Source: Daedaleopsis sinensis (taxonomy: Eukaryota > Basidiomycota > Agaricomycetes > Polyporales > Polyporaceae). Taken from it: a stretch of DNA of 64,000 nt. Location of the stretch: NCBI GenBank assembly GCA_033807695.1, contig CM066306.1, forward strand, positions 1,488,001 through 1,552,000, in the 5' to 3' direction. The position numbers and the translations under genes are program-made. Below are positions 1-12,500 of this stretch, in pieces; the first letter of the stretch is position 1, and each line of letters opens with the position of its first letter. The notes beneath the pieces are model-generated. The model searched no databases, was not told where the DNA came from, and worked only from the letters and a program-made list of their open reading frames with translations.

Positions 1-2917
1 ATCACCTGAAACGTCCGGTGATCATAACATATAGTACTGCTCGGCGCTCAGCGCGAGTCAGTGCTGAGTACTTATGTACTCAGTCTTCTCATCATCGTCT
101 CGGGACTCACTCGCGCACTCGTGTTTGGACTACGACTGCTCAATTCTTGTGGGCCGTTTCGAAACGCGATAAGAGGTCCGGATCAAGCCGCCTTCAAGGC
201 ATTCACGTAATATTTCGTGCTCCGTTTTGAGAAGATCAAGAACAAAGTGGACGCTAGTGGACGGTGGTCTCGCACGACGCACCCGTCCATCGTAGTAGTC
301 GCCCGCACCCCATGGCCATGGGTAGCGTAGTGGGATAGTACGAGACCAGGTAAACGAAGGGCACTTTGTCGACATTCTGTGACCATCGCCGTGAAGTGTA
401 GAGGGTACAAAGAGTCAAAATCTAACCTAGCTATGACTTTATCTCGCGTTTCTTCAGACGCGGGACAACCAAGCTAAGCGCCATCATATTCGAGGAGTGT
501 TCGGACTCGTTCGAGAGTGGCTCGGGACGTGCCATCCATCGGCTCCCTGACTTTGCTGATGATCATCGTGTTTCTCATCTCCGCGAGCACTGGTGATCAC
601 AATATAGTCAGGAATTCCTCCACATACTATCTTGACAGGCTTGTGTATGTATGTCAGCGCGCGCCGGCGGAGGTCAAGTTGAGAAGCCCGGAAAACTCGA
701 AGACGGGTGCTTGATCTCAGAAAGGCATGCGGGAAGCAAGCGATTGTGATTAACAGTCCTGCGTCTTCCGATTACCGTCAGCCTACTGGTGTAACACAGG
801 CTCTCGACGAGATTAGTAGTGCGGCCGGCCCGAAGTGAGGGGAAGAGGATATTGCACTTCGTGAGGTATATCTGCTGTTCCAACTGTTGAGCACGGACGT
901 CCAACTGGAGGTACCCGCCGCAGTCGATGTCCAGGAGCAGGCTCAGGCTGACGTCGCCGCAGACACGACCTTGCACGTGTTCCATGTCGCCGCGGGGAAG
1001 CATTTGGAAGGTCCGTCGCAATTTCTCCTGCTTGCAGCGGCCGGATATCTGCCGGGGGGGTTACTTGACAATCGGACCCTAGCGGGCTCCCGCCACTCGT
1101 CCCGCGCATGTACAACTCGGACAACAAGGGGAGCGACGCACCGGAGCTGGAGAGCAGCGTGGTCAGCGCGAGCCATCGCAGGAGACGAGAACGGCCCCCG
1201 TGATATCATGCACCGAGCATCGAGCCCATGGCTCGAGGCATAGGTGTCCCCGGGCAAGCTCAAGCTGGCCAAGGAAAGAAGGCCCTCCTCTCCCCGCGTG
1301 TGCCCGTCCAAATACCTCGCGGAGCTTGGTGTCCCTGTTCGAACCCGAACCTTCACAGCTGCGCGCGCAGCGCATCGGGTAACCGCTTGCCGCAGCCCGC
1401 GGACGAGCCCGAGCCCGAGCAATGTCGGTCAGCGGTCACTGTCAGCCACGGCAGACGAGGATAAGTGGGAACACCTCACCTATTCCAAGTTCCGAGTCGC
1501 TGGCAGCCTGAGCCTGAGCCTCGCGCCCCGGGCCCGAAGAAGCGTTACGTCGACGGTCCACGGGCTCGCTGCCGAGGCGGGGGTCGAGATCGCTGGCGGT
1601 ACGTCATCGTCGACGTCGAGGGAGGCTGCGCTGCACGAGAACGAGCGAGGGGAGAGATCGCGATCAGTGAGGGCAAATGCGACGCGCGGACGACGACGAG
1701 GAACATGCTTATGTGACACGCCTGGTCCCGGTCAGGGCTAGTCCGGGCTGGTCGAGTCAGCTGCAGCCTGCAGGGCGCCGCGGCGGGACGCTGAGAGCCT
1801 GAGACGGACCAGCGGACGTGCGACGCCGACATTGACTCATTGACTGCAGCGCCGGGCCCTGTTCGGCGAGTGACGATGCGCGAGGACCGTGTCTTACATG
1901 CGGATGCGGATGCGCAGAGGTCGTCTTGGAGCTTCTGTCCTCACGCGGGACGCTTCCGCTTCCCCGCGCCGGCCGCGGGTCGAGGCTTGTGCCCCAGGGC
2001 TTGCACCTTCAAGCTTCAAGCTTCAAGCATGAGCTTGCTGGAGGGGTACCTGTACGGCGCTGCCCTGGCACTGGCAGCACCGCGCGCACATCATAGGCGG
2101 GTACCCTCATGCCTGATCACTTGCGACCAGCGCAGTCGTCGAGTACTTGCCAGCACGCACACACCCACGGTGACCGCGACGCCGCGAGACCGCCCGCTCT
2201 CCCGTCTCCCGTCTCTTCTCCTGCCTGGGGAAGGATCCGAGACGGGATAGGGCCACCGGGGGTGCTAGGTGCTAGGGGAGGAGGGAGCCGGCGGCCTCGG
2301 GGAGTGTGCATGTGCACATCCAGCAGCGGCCGCGGTCCGTCCGTCCACCCAGCTCCATCTCCCGGTGCGCCGCGGACGGCTTCGCGCGCGGGGACCACCC
2401 CGCGCCCTCGACTCCGTCACCCAACACAGCAGCCACCCGGGCGGGGGCCGCCGTAAGCCAGCCCGTCGCCAGGCTCGCGGGGCGAGACCTGGGAGAGCGT
2501 GGTGATGCGACATACAGAGGTATGGTGCATACGAGAGGGAGGACATATCTATGTACAAGCGGTGTGAGTACACTGTCATCAGAGGAAGAGAGAGAGAAAG
2601 AGAGAGAGTAAGAGAGAGGAGACATAGGACGGACACAGAGACCGGAACGCGTATGTAGTGAGAGAAGGCGGAAGAGGCGATCGCAGACAGTAGCACGAGC
2701 CAACGACAATGGGGGATCCACGCTGTACCATGAAGAAGAAGAAGATGATGAAGATAAAGGACATGAGGCAGTCGACGCACATGCAGGTAATGGCAAGGAT
2801 ACAGAAGACGTAAAGTCCGGAAGAGGAGAGGAAGGAACGAAATCCAGCCAATAAGATAACATCGCACTCTCCTCTCCACCCTTTCCCCGCAGGGGACTAG
2901 GAGGACAGGAGACATAA
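1..2917. other. Gene-poor left flank; no gene supported
   Basis: No open frame here shows a domain, a conserved motif or a convincing exon chain. The DNA is GC- and CpG-rich. It holds short direct repeats: a triplicated 7-mer around 2008-2028 and repeated GAGCCC/GAGCCT hexamers near 1405-1525. The last several hundred bases should include the 3' untranslated region of the cyclin gene, which ends at 2918 on the minus strand. Overlapping long frames in this tract are GC-driven and mutually exclusive. Confidence 0.5.
2582..2624. repeat. Purine-only GA-rich simple repeat
   Basis: A run of GA and GAA units, almost purely purine on the plus strand, lies 300 bp beyond the cyclin stop codon. On the transcribed strand it is a CT-rich tract, probably in the 3' UTR or just downstream. 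It explains the S/L-rich frames seen across it. Confidence 0.7.
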
Positions 2918-5087
2918 TTACTGCAAGCCTGTACCGTAGGTGCCAATACACGGATCCGGGAACGCCTCCGAGAACGACGGCAGAGTAGGGAGCCCACACT
3001 TCGAGAAAGTCGGCGCCAGAGGGGTCGGGCCCGCATAGACTTCGTCTTCGGAAATGTCGATGTCGATGTCAACGTTGTTGGAAACGTTGTTGTACGGGTT
3101 GTACGAGGCGTGGGGCCTGAACGCTCCAGAAGGATTGGCGGGGTCCGCAGTAACGTAAGTCGACGAGGTCGCCACCCAAGGTCCGCGGATCCTGCTACCG
3201 TAGCCGTGAATTGAAGATGGCGAGGGAGTGGGCAAGTCCATGAACGACATTTGAATCGTCCGCTCCTCGGATCCGTCCGACGAGGACGAAGCCGACGACA
3301 TCGGAGAATCGTACAGCGTCGGAGTCGACAGCGGAGAAGACACCTCGACGCGAGGCTCCACGCCCAGGGAGAACGTGGGTTCGTAGCCCGTTCCAGGTGC
3401 CGACCTTGCGTCGTAGTAGTACCCCAATGCGTCGTATCGAGCAGCGGAAGCCAAGTGGTCTGCGTACGCGGAACTGCGGTCTGAGCCAACCGCAGGCACA
3501 GTCGCGCTGCGCTGCAGGCAACGCGTCCTGAGACTCGGAGCTGGGATTGGGGGAGGCAGAATGGGGCCATTGCACGACGTCGCTGAAGACGACATTGCAG
3601 CGGCCGCAGTCGAGAGAGCCGCCCAAACCGCAGTCGACGGTGGTGTACAAGTAGTGCGAGGAGCCCCGCACAAGATGTCACCGTCACTCCTGGTACGCGA
3701 GACCGGCTTGCCACTGCTCATCGACGTCGTAGGAATCTTGCCGACCCAGAGACGCCACTCCAAAGCCTCGCCCAGAGCGCGCTCGCAGCGACCGATCTCC
3801 CGTGGAGGAAGGCCGGCGAGTTTTGCCCAGGCGCGATTGGAGTACGACCGATCTTGCATGAACTTGGACGCGAGAATCAAACAGGCGAGGAAGGTCCTGC
3901 GGGGACAGCACAGTGGAGAAGGAAGTGGAGGGAGGGGAAGAAGGGCGGAGGTTTCCTTGTCGGATGTGGGTATCGCAGAAGTCGTCTCTGGCATATTGGC
4001 GTCGAAGTCGCTGACTAGAACAGTGTCGCCGATCCGTATCGTCTGCAAGGTGGGTGCGTCGGAAGGAGTACCGTCGGGGGCCTGATCCGGGAACATCTCG
4101 AACAGGCCATTGACGATTCGCTGTTCCGGCGCCTGGTCTTGAGGACGATCTGAGGTCGGAGACGCTTGCTCCTTGCGGAGTAGATCCGGGACCCTGGAAC
4201 GGACCGCCTCCAAATAACAGAGCGCGGTTTGGAGGACACCGGTCGACATCCGGGACCGACGGAGGACCTCGTGCACAAATCCCTTAATCGGGATAAGGTT
4301 GCTCCCACCGCAGTCATCGGGCGCTTGCGAGTATGACTCGCACCTTTCTCCGGGCGGAGAAGGCGTTCGGTGGCTCGTGGGGGAAACAGGCGAGGGCAAT
4401 TGGGTATTGCGGGTCGCGAAGAGCTTCGGGGCACATCCAGTTGCTGATAGGGAGGAGGGGGTAGCATGTCGGGAGGTAGGTGTCGGCAGTTCTGGTTGGG
4501 CACAGAGGATTTCGCGGCCACACGCGGTGAAGACGGCGGGGATGTCGTCCGGATGCCAGGTTTCGCAGAGAGTTTTGACCGCTTGATCTGAGCCATACGG
4601 ACGTGAGCATGGTGTTGCCCAACAAGGTGCGGCACGAGGGGTTGTGTTTGACAACCGAAGGCGGCAGGTGCATCAAGTCGCTCATGCCGTGTGACATTGG
4701 CATGCATGAGAGACTGGAAGCACCACATGTAACAGTCGAACGATACGGAGAAGACGGACGGAGATGAGAAGGTGCGCGAACCAGGCACTCACCGACAAGT
4801 TTCGCGGCGTATTTTGTCTTCTGCGCATCCCGAGCGGGACTGGGGAGGGGAGGTGGCGTTGGTTGGGAGAGCTTGAGGCGTTCGAGATCGCAGATGGGGG
4901 GAAGGTGAACAGTAGAAGGAGAGGATGAAGCTACAGAATAGGCAGGAGTGTGGAGATAAGCTGCGGGAGAGGAGCGTTGAATGCCAGGTAAGGAGACGGT
5001 CGAAGCATAGGGCTGCCAACGGGTCCTAGCGCGTGAGGCGCCAGGACCGCGATGTGGAAGCACATGGGATACAGCATGGATATTCAT
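2918..5087 (-). CDS. Pho80/Pcl-type cyclin (partner of a Pho85-like CDK)
   Basis: Two exons, 5087-4793 and 4587-2918, joined across a 205-nt GT-AG intron, give 654 residues. The splice restores the cyclin helix YAAKLVDQAVKTLCETW at about residues 93-109. Further cyclin-fold blocks follow: VHEVLRRSRMSTGVLQTALC, then LACLILASKFMQDRSYSNRA, then the helix with EIGRCERALGEALEWRLWVG. This arrangement is typical of fungal Pcl cyclins, which direct Pho85-class kinases in nutrient, cell-cycle and morphogenesis control. Serine/proline-rich inserts separate the blocks, and the last 300 residues are low-complexity S/P/Y with an acidic DIDIDISEDE stretch. The first ATG of exon 1 was chosen. The family call is strong; which Pcl subclass it belongs to is not clear. 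Confidence 0.85.
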
Positions 5088-5506
5088 TGTCGGGGGCTTG
5101 TAAAAACGGAGTGGAGGATCGTGGTTGTAAGCTGTGATTAGGATTAAAATTCAGATAGAGCAAGCATGGGCAGAGGCGAAGGTAGACTGGGTGATAATGA
5201 TACTCGAAACAGAGGCAGAGGCAGAGACTGAGACTGAGGAGAGAAGACTATCAGACGAGAGAGCGCGAGAGACGGGGGACGGCTTGGGGTATATGTTGCT
5301 GAGAAAACGGAGGCGCGGGGAACACATTTCGATTGCTTTGGGCTTGTGCGGATGTCCTAGTCTATGCGGACTAAGGACGATCCGAGAAGAGAGCTCGTTG
5401 CCGAGATCAGCAGGAGCTGGAGATGGCTGTTGGCGACGAGTTGGGCTAGGGCTTGCGAGGAGAGAGCTGGGAACGTCGGGGAGACGATAGACGTGCGAGC
5501 GGGGGT

Positions 5507-5513
5507 TATATAA
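5507..5513. promoter_or_regulatory. TATA-like element TATATAA, readable on both strands
   Basis: TATATAA followed by GGGGCG stands out in a GC-rich background. It is 420 bp upstream of the cyclin start. Read on the plus strand it is followed by a CT/CA-rich stretch (5560-5800) like a fungal 5' leader, with no recognisable protein after it. It may serve the cyclin gene with a long leader, or an unrecognised plus-strand transcript. Confidence 0.35.
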
Positions 5514-6788
5514 GGGGCGTAGTCAGAGTCAGCTGAAGACGCGACAGAGTCAAGTATATCGAGCAACTCTCAGCCACACGCAAACACGACCAAACACTGC
5601 GAGGAGTCACTCCCCCCCCTCGGCCCGCTCTGCTCTCGCGCACAGGCCTCCCAGGCTGTGTCCTCCCGCTTCCCTCTGCTCCCTTCTGCGCCCTGCGCCC
5701 GGCCACGACCAGTACTCGCCTTCTCAGACACCCCGGCCTGCGCACTTCTCAGCCTCCTCGTCGCCCCGCCATCACTGCCCACAGCGAGCTCAATTTTCTC
5801 CGAGCCGTCATGACTCGACTCCGACACGCATGTTTTCAGTCTGACTAGGTCCAAGCCCCGGCTCCTTCCGACCATTGTCTCCTTGACTCTATCGATACCC
5901 GTGTTTGGAAATCAACACACGTCCTATCACGCCATCCTGACCTGTCTGTACTCTCAATGTCGCGCACCAAGACAACCATCTTCTGTCGATAGCGTATCTC
6001 CACACTGTATCATTCAACAACCCTTCAGCGTCCGCGCTCGTCCATATACTCATCTATACCGCAACCGCTCCCACTCATCCCTTCACGGCCTTCATGTGAA
6101 CCGTCTCCTGATCCACTTTTCCTCATCTGCAGTAGCTTGGCGGTAGCACTCCTCGGTACTCCTCTGCTGCGTACTGGACGATGCCAATCACCGACGTCTT
6201 CGCGCACAGCTTCCCTATACGTACTCGCCGTGCTGTGTACCTCCAGGCCAATCGTATCTGCATTTTCGCCGGGTACGCAGGCCGCCCTCCTAGCTGCGCG
6301 CCCGCTCTCAGCGTACCGTACGCTGCGGACGGCACGACGATCGGCGTGCCCACCCCTGGCCAAGGACTCCCTTACTCGTCAGGCCGCGGTTCGCGCACTA
6401 AGTATACGCGTGCGATCTTCGTGAGCTTCGCCACCCTTCTCAGTCCTGAGTTCTGTGCCCTAGCCCGGCCCCGTTCATCGGTCTTTCAGATGCACATATC
6501 CGTATACACTGCGGCTCGACCGTGCGTCCGCGGCCTTCCTTTCCCTCGATCATGCCAGTGCCGCGCTCAATTCGCGTGTGGCGCCTCGCTATAGCCCGCG
6601 CCGCTTCTCCAACCCGCCCAGCCGCGGTCTATCGAACCCAAATACGCATGGGCGAGGGCTCTATCACAGAAGGCCCTGTGCAGCTCCTCGAAGCGCGTCG
6701 CATCCGCATCCGTCCATCTGCCAACGCTGAGCCCGGGCGCGTCTTCAGGTCTGCATTCTCGCTATCCCGAGCAGGCATGGACGTATGA

Positions 6789-6801
6789 GCGCGCGCGCGC
6801 C
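6789..6801. repeat. (GC)n dinucleotide run
   Basis: Uninterrupted alternating G and C within the gene-poor tract. A similar run lies at 14199-14213. Confidence 0.7.
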
Positions 6802-9535
6802 CAACTACGCCGCCGACCACCCACGCAATCAGCGAGCTCATACTGTCGAGTCACGTCCTATTACCTCCGGCACCCGCGACAGACGCACCTCCCGAACAGT
6901 CGCTCCACCTCCGTTGGAGGAGGCCGCGCGGAGGGAAGCCCCGGTCATGCATGGATGGACGGCTGGACGTCCATGTTATGTGCACGCCGCGTGCACGTCT
7001 CCGTTCATGTCTGGAAATACCCCAGTCTTCTGGTTCTTCTGTCTTTGATATGTCTTGATTCGTCGTTCTCCCGTCTGTCAGTATGGCATCTGTAACAAGC
7101 AGCAGGGCCGTGCTGTAGAGCAGCATGTATGTGCGAGATATACGTGCAATCCAGACATTCATACAAGTCGGTGCATGGTTTCACTCAGTAAGTACAAAGG
7201 TCTCGGACGAGGTTCAGAGGTTTCCACCTGCAGCCTGCAGGTGCATGATTCATGAATGGAGGGCGCTCCGAAAGAGATGGTCCCGTCACGTGCGATTGAG
7301 ACGCCCGTCCGCCGGCGTCTCCTCCATCCTCCTCCGTGCATATCCGAACGGTCCCGACTCGGATCGAGGACCTGGACTGACCGCAGCCTGCGCACAGGGG
7401 TCTACATGGCAACTCCGGAATTGCAAGGGGATCGCGACGGAAACCGACGGTCGGGTCGGAGGGCAAGAAGCACGGAAGTAAGTGGACAGTCTCGAACACT
7501 GTGCCAGATTAACTGTATGTTCAACGTTCAAAACGAATTCTGACGATGTACATGTACAGTGCCAGTGCTAGCTCCGCATCCTCCGGAAGTCTGATCATGA
7601 CCGGGCACGCGATGGACGCTGCGATTCCGAAGTTCTCAAGCTGGCCCAGGGTGTCGCACAGGCTCGCCGACTTCCGCGATCGGATTAGGAGACGACGCGC
7701 TGCTGCCAGTGCCAGTGTTCCAATGCTGCGCGAGTCCCGACGCAGCGCGGGGCACCGCACCGCCGACTTCAAGTCAGTCGGGGACGCGTCGGAGCTCGGC
7801 GCCGGCCCTGCACACGCAATGCACACAGTGACAGCATAGGTCGGCCGCTGGGACTTGTCAACGCGTCAATGCGTCAACGCTGAGCTTACGACCGGTCGGC
7901 ACCGCACATCAATTCATCTGTATGTGCTCTTCGTTCAATCACGGCCCCGCACTCATACTCGCGGAGTCGCGGTCGGGCGCGAACCGAGCTGGAGCTCTGG
8001 ACGAGCGCATGCCACAACTCTGGCCACACGAACGCGTCCATTGTCCATGTCAAAGCTCGACTCGGGGCTCGTGTCCGCAGGATCTCCTCGAGACGCGCTC
8101 TCAAGCTCCTGCATGGCACATTCATATCCCGACGCCAGTCCGAGAACAACTCCCGCCGCCAAGCTACTTCCTCACCCACAAGCAAGTTAAACATGAACAT
8201 GGTGCACGCGATGGCCACGACACGGACTTGAACGATAGGTCTAACGCTGAGAATCTGACCGCGGCACTGACGGTGCACAACCACCCTCGCCCTCGACAGG
8301 TCCTCCCGGGCCTGCGGTCAGACCAGGTCTGATCGAAGACACGTACGCGCCCATCCAGAGGGCTGCGACGTTCGCGGTCGGGATCGACGGCGTCCCGGCC
8401 CCACGCTTGGCGAGCCCTGCCGCTGGAGTCGATTCCAAAGGCTCCCATCGCCGACCCCAGGGCCCAGGGTGTTGTGGCATACGCATGACCATTCCCATTT
8501 CCCATTGCCATTACTATTAAGTTGGCATCGACCACCTGCCGGACGCGCGCTCGAGGAGGGTCTCGGAGCGCCATGGCGGACCGTGACCGAGCTGCGGAGA
8601 CCCGGTGAGCTCTGTGCACACGATGCTGTACGGTGCGATCGCGGCTGAAATGTACGGATGTACTAGTAGGCCCACCAAACGGCCTCATACTCATATTCAA
8701 CGTGCAGAACACATAGGCGACCGTCAACATCCACGCTGATGTCGATAGCGGTCCCCTCGGCTGGGCCAGGCAGACGAGTCCTGTTCCAATTGACCAGGAC
8801 CCGCGAACGCGTCCGCGATGTACGTGAAGAGTACGTGAGGCCTCTAGTTCTGGCCGCCGCTCTCTGTCCTGATTATGGTTTCTCCAGGCTCTCGTCCTCC
8901 GTCTGCCACAATTTCAGTAGTGCCTTGCTCCCTGGGACCCGACCTGTGGACCCGCGCTGCATCCACACTTGATCTACACACACGGTGAACGACCTGTGGC
9001 GTGCAGAGTGTCCGAACCTATCCCCGACGGCGGCCGTGCATGCAAGCGGATCTGCAGGCACGACGAACGTCGTTGAGCATGTGTCACTCCGGCCTCCAGA
9101 ACGCGTTCATCAATCGCTATCTCCTTCCTCTCTACATACAAGTGGCTCAAGACCTTCGTTCCCTCGCCGCCATCAACTCCGAGTCGACAGCAGAATGCGT
9201 ACCAGCGCCGGCCGCCGCTGTGCAGTGACGGCCCGAAGAACGCATCTCAGTCGTCCACGTGCGCACCATAGCGAGAGCGAGCTGTGTAGCAATATTAATC
9301 CCTCTGCTCCAGGATCACTAGCACTGGCAGCGTCGCCGTGGATCCAGCTACGCCCACAGCGCTACATATCCGGCGCGGCCCAAACCACCCGACGTGACGG
9401 ATCCGGAGATCCTCGTACCAGGGCGCAGGAGACCACATCAAGGATCTATTGCACGGCAGCACAGCGACGCGTCGTCGCCCCTGTAAGTACACGTAGGGAA
9501 AAGGCGACACGCACCGCATTTCCGGAGCCGCACCA

Positions 9536-9557
9536 GGGCGGGCGGGCGGGCGGGCGC
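9536..9557. repeat. (GGCG)n tandem repeat
   Basis: Five tandem copies of a 4-bp G-rich unit in the gene-poor tract. No gene is associated with it. Confidence 0.75.
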
Positions 9558-12500
9558 GTCGGCAAGTGACGAGTCAGCGGCGGAGCTGCGCACACCCGAC
9601 CCCGAACTTGCGGGAAACCCGAGCCGTGTCCTGTGCGGCGCATCCGCGTCGTCCACAAATGACCCGCCCGATGGCCTGTTCCATGGTGCGTGCCTACTTG
9701 CTAAGGCTTTCTTCCTGCTCAGCCCAGTGCCGGAGCCGACTCCGAGCGTCCCTACCGCTGCCGTTGTCGTACTCGTGGACGCTTCCAGTCGGGGGTCTCC
9801 TGATTGTGAATGTTCCGGACCCGATCAAACGCAAGTACTCCGGGCTTTGGGTGAATGCCAGCGTCGACATCGTGCGATGGAGGCCCTTCGACAGGCCAGC
9901 TGGTCAGCGCAGCCTTCAGGGTACTGTGGTCACGGTGCCCTGATTGTTGACGCTGCCAAGGACCAAGGTGCCCGCCGCTGTCATGGTATGTGTCGCCTGC
10001 AGTGAGCCCCGAGCCCGCGTGGCTGCGGGGGTGTCACAGGAAGAGCCAGCGTGTCTCGTGCGGAGGCCCTACCACTGCCAGGCAAAGCGATTGTGTGGAC
10101 GGGACGCTCGCTGCAGTCAGGTCGAGTCAGGTCTCCGATCCGTGCTACATCAGAATGGGCTTCTTACTGGACGGCCGGGGCTGCTCATGTGGCATCCGAC
10201 CCACATCGTTTGCCGGTAGCAAACGCCATGATGTAGCCCATATGTGGTGCACTGGACGGTGTGTCAGCAGGGGTCGGGCAGGGTCCCTCACGCTGGCTTA
10301 ACAGGGCATTCTCGAGGATGTCTTTCCTTGGCATGCGCAGACCGTCTGGCTCTATCATATACGGAGTCTCAACATCTCACTGTTATCAGCTAGGGAAGGG
10401 ATGGCGTGTCCCGTAGCTGCGAAGACGTACAGTTAGGACTCTGCCTCCTTGACCTTGCGCACGGAGGATTAGTTTCAACATCAGTTGACTGCGCCGCGCG
10501 CAGCATATTGTTTCATGTGTCGTACCTCAACGACGCTGCGGTAGCCTACTGGTCGAAAGATTCAGCTAAGAGGTCCTGTGCTGAACATACCAAAGATCAC
10601 CCTTGACATCCCCAAGCTGTGTCGGTTTAGAAAGTCAGAGACATGTGTTTGTCATGGTCGATGACTCTCGCTTACTGTGTCCTTATAGTCGCACAAAGAC
10701 GGGATTTGCTTGCCGTCAAGGCAATGTGAAGCAGCACTCGTTGACTGCCACCACATGTGGACTCAGAGGAGCCGCAGCTGCGTTGTGCATGCAGTGATGA
10801 ATCTGGAGCTTTGTCATCCAGTAGAGGATACATCCGAGCAGGGCTGATTACACCACAGGCCCGCACAGTCTCTAACAAGAGCAGAATATCACTCGCGCTT
10901 CCACGACCACGCCTATACGGTACTCTCGCATAATGGTAGATTCTTGCTTCGCGGCAGCTAGCGATGGCAGTCTGGAACCCTCGTCCGCTGGCATGTGCCA
11001 ATAGCCGACCAGAGTTGCAGGCCCACCTTGCCCGGTCGTGCCCTCAGCAATAGCGGACGCAACAAACACATTCATGCTCAACCAAGCTCCTAGCAATGCT
11101 TCAAACCCGACCGCTGGCTCACGTGGTGTGCGCCGTCCTCCGCCGCCTTGACTTTGACACACAGCGTCTCGGCGTCAACGGTGAGCACATATAATTTTGA
11201 CGAAGTCGCTCTGCGCTCATCCGTTCGCATGACAGATGCGCCGGTCGGCGCACGGTCATCGCGCCACGAAACCTCCCGAGCCCGCCGCCGGCGATATTCT
11301 TGTCGGCCGCCTAGAGCATGCATGATCTCACGCTTCCCGCCGTCCAACACGAAGTTGGAGCCACTGACGGACGGCTGTAGAACTTTCGCGACTGCTCTGG
11401 TGCGCTCGCGCCGCGGTGCGTGCATGTTCTGGCAGGCCCCTGGTTCTTTCCTGACGCCTTCTGACGCCGCTCTCCACAGTTCACGAAATCGACCTGACTT
11501 GAACCGGCCAACTGCTCATGTTGAGCTGTTGTCGACTTGCCGTCATGCGCAGGCGGCGTCCTCGTTTGCTGGGTCTTAGTCAGAGAGCGGCAATGGATGC
11601 AGGCTGACAGTGGACTATCGTTGGACATGAGGGGATGCGGTGCGGCTGCGGCACTGCGGTTATGCATCGAAGGAGCTGCGCTCCCACCACGGCGTTGTCA
11701 TATCCAAATTCAAAGTTTGTTGGCCACGCCCTCGTTTCCATATCTACTTCCTGACATCGACTTTCCAGGTGTACTGACGAATGCGCGAGTCAGCCTGAAG
11801 ACGGCTTCCATGCCATCTGTCGCGCTGGTGTGTAAGTGTACGTCCCTCCGAGCGCTGCCTCGAGAGAGGTGAGTCAGGACTATCACTACCATCCGCCACA
11901 TGCTGACAAGCTCCGTCACGTAGCCTCGCTGTTTGGATGTGCCACCACACGAGTATTAGCACGTAAGGAATGACGTACGTCGCCTTCGCACATTCATCTT
12001 ACCGTGATACACTCAGGTCGCAGTCCAGGCTGTCAGCTAGGCGTTATTGCACTTCAATCTCAGGACACTGTCCTCCGCGCACCGACGCAGCCGTCAACCC
12101 TTAATTGATCTCTTATCTGCAATGGAGCCCTGCAATGCCGGTCAACTTCGGTCCCATCCGCTGGGGATTGAATAGTCGCGGTGTCGGGATAGTCCACGAC
12201 TAGGGATTGCGTCGTGGCAGCGATCGGCGATTCAAAGTTCACCGGAGAACTATGGCAATTCCGAGTGCTGCAGCGAGTCCATGTACCACAAGGTGCCACT
12301 CCGATACCTCGTTCCTTACGTGAGTCGTCAGAAGACCTTCAGTCGTCATAATCTAACCATGCTCTCTCTGTATAATTGGATAGGGTTAACGTTTGCTGCT
12401 ACACAGACGACCAGTGCTGCGACCCTCCCTGTTCATACGTCAACTACCAGAGGTTCTGTGCTCAGGTTGTCGTACACGCGTACCTCGTTAGGGCCAAGTA

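Noticed and set aside
1330..1350. GTTCGAACC-like box B suggesting a tRNA
   Set aside because: No acceptor, D or anticodon stems can be formed around it.
2272..3714. 480-codon open frame on the minus strand overlapping the cyclin 3' part
   Set aside because: It overlaps the cyclin reading frame in another phase, is rich in Arg/Leu/Ser from CT repeats and has no domain.
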